Source: Aegilops tauschii subsp. strangulata
Taxonomy: Eukaryota; Streptophyta; Magnoliopsida; Poales; Poaceae
Direction of reading: 5' to 3'
DNA length: 64,000 nt
Assembly (NCBI RefSeq): GCF_002575655.3
Contig: NC_053040.3
Coordinates: 152,459,148 to 152,523,147 of the forward strand
Below, piece by piece: positions 55,916-64,000 of the stretch (positions are counted from its first letter, which is position 1; each line of letters begins with the position of its first letter). Made by a program: the position numbers and the translations under genes. Below the pieces are notes generated by a model. It did not search any database, was not told where the DNA came from, and saw nothing but the letters and a program-made list of their open reading frames with translations.

Positions 55916-58900
55916 GCACCCTAGTCAGCTCGCCATGTGTGTGAAGGGGCCAAGCGAGACCGGTCGCGAGTACCTCGCACGCTAGACCGAGCTCCAGAAT
56001 AGCTGCAAGGGGGTCCATGAGGTCCAAGCTATCCAGTACTTTGTGAGCGGCTGCCGGGATGGCACCCTCCTCAAGTACAAGCTCCTACGCTCTGAGCCAA
56101 CCACCATGGCCGCGCTCATGGTCACGCATGGACAAGTACGCCACGGCTGACTCCGCCATGAAGATCCAGGTCGTGTTGGACGAGGCCGGCAAAGCGTTGC
56201 CGGCTCCGCTCTCCAAGCCGGCTGGCGAGAGTAGCCGCCAGCAGAACAACAAGCGCAAGGTCGAGCAGCCGGCTACCCGCTATGACAACCCCCTCATCGC
56301 GGCCGCCAACCAGGCGCCCGTGGCCGAGTCGGCCGGAAAGCGCCAGCGAACCGACAAGACCGCATGGCAACCCGCCATGAGCTTCGAGGAGATGCTCGAC
56401 GCTCCCTCCAAGCACCACAGCGGCGCAAGGCCGTCCACGCACACGCTCCGACAGTGCGCCATCACCAAGCGCATCATGAGGGGTGACATCCCGCCGCCTC
56501 CCGCTCCGGCTTCGGGTGCAGGGCAACCGCTTCCGCCGCCGCCCCTGGCAGCTGGCGCCATGCGCGATGAAGTCTTCCCCAATGCAAACGATTGCTATGT
56601 CGTCTTCACCAGCTTTGGTGATGAGAAGCGTAGCGAGCGCTTGCTCCGGCAGGAGGTGAACATCGTCATCCCGGCCATGCCTAAGTACATGCACTGGTCG
56701 AAGCACCCGGTCAGCTGGACCTGGGAGGACCACCCGGCTGTTATGCCCAACTCGGGTGGCTACGCCCTCGTCCTCGACCCCACCATAGTCGCGGCCAAAC
56801 GAACCTGCAAGTTCTCGCGAGTTCTCATTGATGGCGGCAGCAGCGTCAACATCCCCTACCGCGACACCATGACCAAGCTCGGCATCGAGGCAAGGCAGCT
56901 GGAGCCATCCCGGACGGTGTTCCACGACATCGTGCGGGGTCTCTCCTGCTCCCTGATCGGCCGGATCCGGCTTAACATCATGTTCGGCACCAGCGATCAT
57001 TTCTGGCGGGAGCCTATCTGGTTCGAGGTGGTGGACTTGTCCAGCGCCTACCATGCAATGTTGGGCCGGCCTGCGCTGGCAAAGTTCATGACGGTCCCCC
57101 ACTACGCCTACTTGAAGATGAAGATGCCCGTTCCCAAAGGCATCATCACGTTTTTCGGCCACTACAAGAAGTCTCTGGAATGCGCTTGAACCGGCGCCAA
57201 GCTGGCCGAGTCACCGGTCATAGCCGAGGAGCAGCGTCAGCTTGACCGGATTTTGGCTCTAGGCAGCGAGCAGCCGGCCGTGCCAGCGACGGCCAAGGAG
57301 TCGGCCGATGAGGCCTCATTCCAGCCATAGAAGGATACCAAGAAGATCCCGCTCAACCCGGAAGACCCCAGCTGCAGCAAGTACATTGTTGTGGGAACCC
57401 ACCTCAGCAGCAAAATAGGAAGGCGAGCTCTTCGACTTCCTCTGTGAGAATCGGGATATCTTTGCATGGTCCCCAAAGGACATGCCGGGTGTTCCGAGGA
57501 ATTATGTCGACCACAAACTACACATCAGCAAGGATGCCAAGCCTGCCGTCAACCCCTACGTCGCTTTTCAGAAGAGAAGAGAATAACAATCGGTGAAGAA
57601 GTCGCCCGGCTGCTCGCAGCCGGCTTCATCATGGATGTGTTTCACCCCGAGTGGCTGGCCAACCCAGTCCTCGTCCCGAAGAAGAACGATACCTGGCGCA
57701 TGTGCATAGACTGCACCAGCCTAACACAAGGCCTACCCCAAGGATACCTTCGCCCTCCCGCAGATAGATCAAGTGATCAACTCCACGGCCAGCTGTGAGC
57801 ACCTGTCCTTCCTGGATGCTTACTCCGGGTGTCACCAGATCAAGCTAGACCCGAACGATGCCCTAAAGACGTCCTTCATCATGGCCTTCATGGCGTACTG
57901 CTACATCACCATGTCGTTTGGCTTGAACAATGACGACGCCACCTTCCAGCGCTGCATGCAGAAATGCCTACTATCGCAACTTGGCCGCAACATTCACGTC
58001 TACGTCGGCGACATCGTGGTGAAGACCAAGCAGCACCTCACGCTCATTGACGACCTAAAGGAAACTTTTGCCAATCTGCACCAGTACCAGATCAAGCTCA
58101 ACCCGGAGAAGTGCGTGTTTGGCGTGCCGGCCGGGCAGCTGATCGGCTTCCTCGTCTCAGAGCGCGGCATTGAGGCAAACCCTGAGAAGATCAAGGCCAT
58201 CGAGCGCATGCGCAAGGCAACCCGACTGCGGGATGTCTACAACTTCACCGGCTGCTTGGCCTCTCTCAGCCGGTATCTCATCCGGCTAGGCGAGAGGGCC
58301 TTACCCCTATATCAGCTAATGAAGAGGACATCATCGTTCAAATGGAATGACCAGGCGGATGAAGTGTTCCAGGATCTCAAGCGCATGCTCTCCACCGCAC
58401 CCGTCCTGGCCGCGCCGGCCGACAAGGAGCTGCTGTTGCTATACATCGCCACCACCTCGCGGTCGGTCAGCATGGTGCTGGTGGTCGAGCGACCAAAGAA
58501 GGGCAAGATCCAGCAGATTCAGCGCCCAGTGTACTACCTGAGCGAGGTGCTTTCTGCCTCCAAGCAGAACTACCCTCACTACCAGAAGATGTGCTATGGC
58601 GTGTACTTCACCGCCAAGAAACTGAGGCAACACTTCCAAGAGCATGTCATAACCGTGGTCAGCATGGCCCCCATCAGCAAGATCATCGGCTGCCGGGTAG
58701 CCAAGTGGGCCATCGAGTTGGCCAGCCACACTATCCTCTACGAGCCCCGTACCACCGTCAATTCCCAGGCGCTGGCCGACTTCCTCGTCGACTCGACAAA
58801 GACCCAGTACCTGCTGCCGCCACCCAACTTGACACACTAGCGCATGCACTTTGACGGCTCCAAGATGCGATCCGGCTTAGGAGCCGGCGTCGTGTTGTCT

Positions 58901-59873
58901 TCCCCAAAGGGCAACCGGTTGCGGTACGCGCCACAAATCCACTTCGCCGCCTCCAACAATGCTGCTGAGTACGAAGACCTCGTGCACGGCCTCCGGCTTG
59001 CCAAGGAACTCGGCATCCGGCGCATCCTTTGCTATGGCAACTCGGATCTGGTGGTGCAACAATATTCCGGCGAATGGGACGCCCGGGATGCCAACATGGC
59101 CAACTACCGCTTCTTGGTTCAGCAGCTTTCCGACAACTTCGACGGCTGCTATTTCTTTTGTGTGCTGTGCGCGGAGAACGAAGCCGCCGACAAGCTGGCC
59201 AAGATTGGCTGCTCTCGGCAAGCCATTCCGTCCGGCGTCTCCCATGAGCACTTGCGCAAGACATCCGTCAAGCCGTCCCCAGATTTCGAGTCCATCTTCA
59301 TCCCGAACAACCCCGCAACTCCCCTGCCCAGCCCTGATGACCCCGGCCTAGTCCCGGGGGCTGCCAGGTCCGGCTCGAGGCTGCCGATCCCAGCCTGGGG
59401 GTTGCTGTCTCCAACCCGGCGGTTGTTGTCTCTGACCCAGGGGCTGCCGGCTCTGGCCCTGGTGCTACTGATCCCGGCCCAGGGGCTGTCGTCTCCAACC
59501 CGGCGGCCGTTGTCCCCAACCCGGGGGCTGCCGCCCCGGATCCTTCCCTGGTGGCCGTGTTCACCGTGGTGCCAGCTCCGTCATGGGCCCAGCCAATCCT
59601 GGCCTTTCTGGAGAGCGGAGCGCTCCCCATGGACGAGACTGAGGCCCGACAAGTGCAGCGTCGGGCGTCCGCCTACAACATCATCAACAGCGAGCCCGTC
59701 AAGTGCAGCACCGCAGGTGTGTTCCAGCGATGCGTCAAGCAAGACAAGGGCATAGAGATCCTCCTCGACATACACCAGGGTGAGTGCGAGCACCATGCCG
59801 CCTCCAGGTCCCTGGTGGCCAAGGCCTTCCTCCATGGTTTCTACTGGCCCACGGCCCTCAAAGACGACGAGTC
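55916..59873 (+). pseudogene. gag-pol: gag-pol of element D, right copy, to the integrase start
   Basis: Gag (YLARTELQNS-like text near 55968, then 56059-56800), protease LIDGGSSVNIPYRD near 56825, stop TGA at 57187. RT from about 57590; an extra base near 57735 shifts the frame, which resumes at 57773. The RT active site reads YVGD at 58001-58012 (Asp to Gly), so it is catalytically dead. RNase H follows, then TAG at 58838, the second RNase H 58844-59290 (FDGSKMRSGLGAGVVLSSP), an Ala/Pro/Gly-rich linker 59385-59560, and the integrase zinc-finger start (DIHQGECEHHAASRSLVAKA). Cut at 59874 by the chromovirus copy. Confidence 0.86.
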
Positions 59874-62142
59874 TGTAACACCCCGCATGTAACTTGCCAT
59901 ATTTGTAACTCCGACTCTTGCCATTTCCGGCTTTGTGATATGTCATTCCCTCTGTTGTCGGGTTTTTTCTTTCGTTTTGTATTTTGTCATGTCATGCATT
60001 TTCATATCATGTCATCATGTGCATTGCATTCGCATACGTGTTCGTCTCATGCATCCGAGCATTTTCCCCGTTGTCCGTTTTCCAATCCGGCGCTCCTATC
60101 TCCTCCGGTGCACCCCTCTAGTTTTCTTTCGTGTGCGTGTGTCAAACTTTCTCGGAATGGACCGAGGCTTGTCAACTGGTCTTCATATACCACCCGGAGA
60201 CTACCGGTCAAGTTTCGTTCCATTCGGAGGTCGTTTGGTACTCCAACGGTTAACCGGGCATCCGCAAAGTCCATTTGAGTGTCCAGCAAAAACCCCCTCT
60301 AAAACCAGCCCAAAACCCACCAAACTCTCTTCCACGCTCTAGGTCGTTCGATCACGATCGTGTGGGCGAAAACCGCACCTCATTTGGAGCCTCCTAGCTC
60401 CCTCTACCTATTTATATGTGGGCATCCCGAAAACGAAATCGCAGTCTCCCGTAACCCCATTTTCCCCTCTCCGCGGGCGGACGCGTCCAGCGCACGCCGG
60501 ACAAACGCGCCGCCGCGCCCGGCGAACCAGCGCCCGCCACCTGTCACTACCGCCCCCGCCGCCGCGCCGGCCCGCGAAGCCCGCCGCGGGCCCGCCGGCC
60601 CGTTCGCCGCCCCGCGCCTCCGCGCCGGCGACCGCCGCCCCGCCGACCCGCCGGCGACCGCCGCCGCCGCACCGGCCGGCCGCCGCCGCCACCGCTCGCT
60701 CCCTCCGGCGCCGCCGCGCCCACCGGCGACCGCCGCCTCCGGCCGGTGCCCTCCTCCGGCCCCGGTTCCCCACGCCGTCCGCCGCCCCGACGGCCCTGCC
60801 TCGCCGTCGCCATCGAGCACGAGCTCGGGAGCCCGATCCGATCGGGTCTGGTACAGTGCCCCGTTGACTTTCTCTCGAACCCCCCTCAAAATTCCTCCAA
60901 GTCCTGGAAAATCTTATCCGCATGTGCTCCTGTTCGTATTGCGATAACTCTGTGCATGTAGCTCCGATTCGCGCGTGTAATATGTCAAATTGTTCGCCTC
61001 GTGATGCTCCTCATTTTGTTCAATTGCACCATGTTCATTAGAGGTCATCTTGATGCCCAAATCTTCATTGGAAGAGGGCTAGTTGCTGTTAATCTCTGGT
61101 TCTTATCAGAACTTGGAGATTTGTCATTTTTTGTATCATTTATTCTATGCATCTTTTGAGCATGAGCTTTACATGTGTTTTAAAGTATGCCATGCCATCT
61201 TTCCAGTGGTATAGTCCATGTATTTTTGTGATCTCTGTGGTGACTAGCACAAGCATGCAAAGTAGGCCCCGTAATATTTCTAATTTCAGGGACTTAGTGA
61301 TTTCTCTAAGTCCTTGTCTGCTGTAATTTTGTTGCCATGTAAACTTGATGCTACAGAGAGATCCATGCATATTTTGGAGATGTTCCTTAAGGATGTTTTG
61401 TAGATATAGTTGTAATTGATCCATTCCTGCAATTGTTTTCAATTTTAGGGTACCATAGCATGACTCAGTCTTGCTCTACTTTTGCTATAAAATATTTCTG
61501 GCAGATTCTTGACATGATTTGCATTTTTGCCAAGCTTATTGTAGTTGATCCATACATGCTATGCAATTGTTCTTGCCATGGATAGCTTCATAGACATGCC
61601 ATCTTGCTGTAGGTATGCTTGGTTTGTCATGCATTGCTCTGTAGTGAGTGCATGAAGCTCACAAAGAGGCCTAGATATTAATATTTCTGCCATGCTCTGT
61701 TTTCTGCTAAGTCTGAAACCTGATAACGAAACTTGCTATGTTTACATGCTTGCCATCATATCTTCTGGTCCTTTTTGGCTTATGGTCAGTAAGGACTTTT
61801 GTCATGTGTGTTTAGTAGAACACTACCATGCTTTGTTTTGCTATGTTAAGTTTCTGTAGCATGTTGATTTCGTGCTCTGAACTTTGGTACCTGATGCTCT
61901 GTTGTCTTATTTTCATCTGGATTTTGACCGTAGTCGGTCTATATGTTTGTATTTTGGATGTTGTATGAATGATATTTATGTATTGTGTGAAGTGGCGATT
62001 GTAAGCCAACTCTTTATCCCATTCTTGTTCATTACATGGGATTGTGTGAAGATGACCCTTCTTGCGACAAAACCACTATGCGGTTATGCCTCTAAGTCAT
62101 GCCTCGACACGTGGGAGATATAGCCGCATCGTGGGCGTTATA
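59874..62142 (+). repeat. 5' LTR of copy 2, internally deleted (2269 bp)
   Basis: TGTAACACCCC to GGGCGTTATA (last CA mutated to TA). Relative to copy 1 it lacks about 1.95 kb between CCTGATGCT (61896) and GTTGTCTTATTTTC. The GC-rich block 60450-60850 differs strongly from the one in copy 1. Confidence 0.88.
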
Positions 62143-63242
62143 AGTTGGTAATCAGAGCCATCCCCGACTTAGGAGCCCCCTGCTTGATCGAATCGCTGGC
62201 GTTGTTGAGTCTAGAACAAAATGTTTTGAGTCTTAGGATTATATATATCGGAGAGTAGGATTCTTTTTACTCCTCAGTCCCTTCGTCGCTCTGGTGAGGT
62301 CTCCTGACGTAGAAGTTTTGACTACTCTCTCCTCAAATTTCACTAAAAAAAATTTTAGGATCACGCGGGTATCTTGGAATCGTTCCGATGGATTTGTGAC
62401 GAGAACATTGTTCTTGGTGCCTCCTGTCATTTAGGGGTTGTGGCAGTGTCCCAGGGAGTTGAGCTCCGAGGTGTTGTCGTCACAATTTTATCGTTGCAGT
62501 TCTGGAATACCTGAGTTTCGCCGACATCGAAATCTCTTTTATGCAGTTGTTGGTGAGATCACCTCGACGCCACCCAGTACTGGGGCGGGAGTTCGGGGGT
62601 ATTGCCATAACTTGTATAACGGATGTTTTTCGAAGGTTGAGGTAAACGATTTCCGAAGGTTTCTTGGTTATGTGTTGACGGATGGATACAGCTGGATCTA
62701 GGGATTGTTAGTTTGGGTGATATATTTTGTGTCCCCTGTATCCCCTACACCAGATTGCATAACCAGAAAGTTTCGGGAGTTTGTAAGTGGGAATTCTAGT
62801 AGCCTTAGGATATCTTTCCGACAGATGCATGATATGAGATTGGGGTTCGACGTCTAGTGGTCCGCCTGTATACGGTTGATTTTACAGTGGTCTCGTTGTG
62901 TCTTAAAGAGTCCATGGCTTTGCCGACTCGGGGACGCTTCGTATGTCATGTGCACAGCCTTGTACATGATGGTGCTGTACGATTGAGCCCGTGTGGGCCC
63001 CACCATGAAAACTTCGGACGAAATATCTATCATATGTTTGTTCCGGCTTATTCTGCAAGTGTTCGTTCCATATCTTTTTCAAGTGGCTTCTCAACTTATG
63101 GAAGTGTGATGATTTACTACGGAATTCATTCGTTCATCTTCGTTCGAATGTTTATTGTGAAGACTATATGTTGCAATTTCTGTCCGTTGATTCTACTTAT
63201 CTTTTGTCTATCAAGATGCTAACGGATGTCACCCTCTTCAGG
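62143..63242 (+). other. Primer site and leader of copy 2
   Basis: TTGGTAATCAGAGCC at 62145, then an untranslated leader as in copy 1, shorter by roughly 60 bp near 63060. Confidence 0.65.
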
Positions 63243-64000
63243 ATGGCTCCGCCAACGCGTCAGAATCCGGATCGCAATGAAGGGAGTCAAGCGAACCCTC
63301 CGCCACCACCTCCACCTCCGGAGGCATGGCAGGCAATCATGGCAGCCACCAACGCTAATGCTCAGATGATTCTGCAACTCTTGCAAGAACGTACTCAAGG
63401 GCAAGGCAATCAAGGCAATCAAGGTCAAGGCAACAATCAGTTCCACTTTGCCACTCTCAACCAGTTTCTCGCAAATCAGCCCAAGTCTTTCAGCTACTGT
63501 GCCGAGGCCACGGATGCCGATGATTGGCTCGTGGACATCAACAAGCATTTTGAATGTAGCAATGTCAGGCCTGAGGACTTTGTCAAGTTCGCTTCTTTCC
63601 AGCTCAAGGACCAAGCTGCTGATTGGTATCAACAATACAAAGATTCCAGAGGAGGTCGTGTGATCACTTGGACTGACTTCTGTCGGGACTTCAAAGCGCA
63701 CCACATTCCACAAAGTGTTGTTGAGAGCAAGCGTGAGGAGTTCCGCAATCTCAAGCAAGGAAACATATCTGTGTATCAATACAACATTCAGTTTCAGAAA
63801 CTTGCTCGCTTCGCTAAACAAGACGTTCCTGATGAGAAGAGCATGATCTATCACTTCAAAGGTGGCCTTAAAGAGGATCTGCAGTTAGCTCTCGTTCTTG
63901 TTGAGCCTACTCACTTTGATCAATTCTACAATATGGCACTGAAGCAAGAGGTTGCTCAGCTCAAGTGTGAGGCTTCTAAGAAGAGAGTCAGAGACGCAGT
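63243..64000 (+). CDS. gag: gag of copy 2 (partial, open to the window end)
   Basis: ATG 63243, frame open for about 252 codons with no stop seen by eye. Starts MAPPTRQNPDRNEGSQANPP, Gln-rich middle, then FHFATLNQFLANQPKSFSYC, the retrotransposon gag domain. It keeps the YQQY where copy 1 has a stop. The rest lies outside the window. It may be an intact copy, although its LTR is damaged. Confidence 0.8.
   Translation, partial: MAPPTRQNPDRNEGSQANPPPPPPPPEAWQAIMAATNANAQMILQLLQERTQGQGNQGNQGQGNNQFHFATLNQFLANQPKSFSYCAEATDADDWLVDINKHFECSNVRPEDFVKFASFQLKDQAADWYQQYKDSRGGRVITWTDFCRDFKAHHIPQSVVESKREEFRNLKQGNISVYQYNIQFQKLARFAKQDVPDEKSMIYHFKGGLKEDLQLALVLVEPTHFDQFYNMALKQEVAQLKCEASKKRVRDA

Larger units (their letters stand above)
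54876..58970 (+). repeat. Right arm of the large inverted duplication
   Basis: Mirror of 39682-43714. The inner end is the shared AAGTGAAAAGAGGGG (54876). The outer end, TGAGT at 58966-58970, is where the left copy of D jumps to its LTR remnant. Arm lengths are 4095 and 4033 bp. Confidence 0.85.
59874..64000 (+). mobile_element. Ty3/gypsy chromovirus (Tekay/Del-like), copy 2, 5' part
   Basis: 5' LTR, primer site with the same extra A, leader and gag of the same family as 1-9847; continues past the window. Inserted in element D; GAGTC (59869-59873) is the candidate TSD. Confidence 0.9.

Noticed and set aside
9842..59880. Chromovirus LTRs at 5660-9847 and 59874-62142 as the pair of a single giant element
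   Set aside because: The second is followed by its own primer site, leader and gag, so it is a 5' LTR of another copy.

Overview
The window looks like intergenic DNA of a large-genome grass, most likely Triticeae (wheat, Aegilops or barley relatives). It is almost wall-to-wall nested LTR retrotransposons: Ty3/gypsy chromovirus, Athila and Tat types plus a SIRE-type Ty1/copia element. There are also a 5'-truncated LINE, a small hAT-like MITE and one tRNA-like relic. I see no confident cellular gene. Family-level statements come from reading domains, primer-binding sites and LTR ends by eye; exact Triticeae family names were not checked.

Layout. 1-9847: a chromodomain gypsy element (copy 1; only the last 17 bp of its 5' LTR, a single-frame gag-pol with three stops, and a 4.2 kb 3' LTR). 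It sits inside a minus-strand Tat element (9848-16153). That lies in an Athila LTR remnant (16154-17246) fused to a minus-strand SIRE-like copia element (17247-30065). The copia element also carries a solo Athila-type LTR (18177-20336) with a hAT-like MITE inside (18505-19109), a complete non-autonomous LTR element A (21527-27644, TSD GGGCA), and a LINE in its LTR (28754-29684). 30066-31654 is unassigned. 31655-37346: minus-strand element B. 37347-37778: Athila LTR piece. 37779-39329: minus-strand element E. 39330-42710: minus-strand element D (left copy). 42711-43714: Athila fragment plus the 3' end of element C, both minus. 43715-45518: 5' end of a minus-strand Athila element. 45519-55694: plus-strand element C, lacking its 5' end. 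55695-59873: Athila fragment and D again, now plus strand. 59874-64000: copy 2 of the chromodomain element, with a 5' LTR shortened by about 1.9 kb and an open gag running off the window.

The main structural surprise is an inverted segmental duplication. Positions 39682-43714 (minus) and 54876-58970 (plus) carry the same nested order C-3'end / Athila fragment / D, with the same insertion points and the same disabling mutations, around an 11.2 kb spacer.

Elements A, B and C share LTR ends. A is primed by a site matching tRNA-Lys(CUU) and carries a decayed tRNA-Lys(CUU)-like sequence inside. B and C each carry a multi-exon antisense gene with its own TATA box. In all three, the 3' non-coding region holds repeated hairpins followed by a CTTGGGGGCTA motif resembling the polypurine tract.
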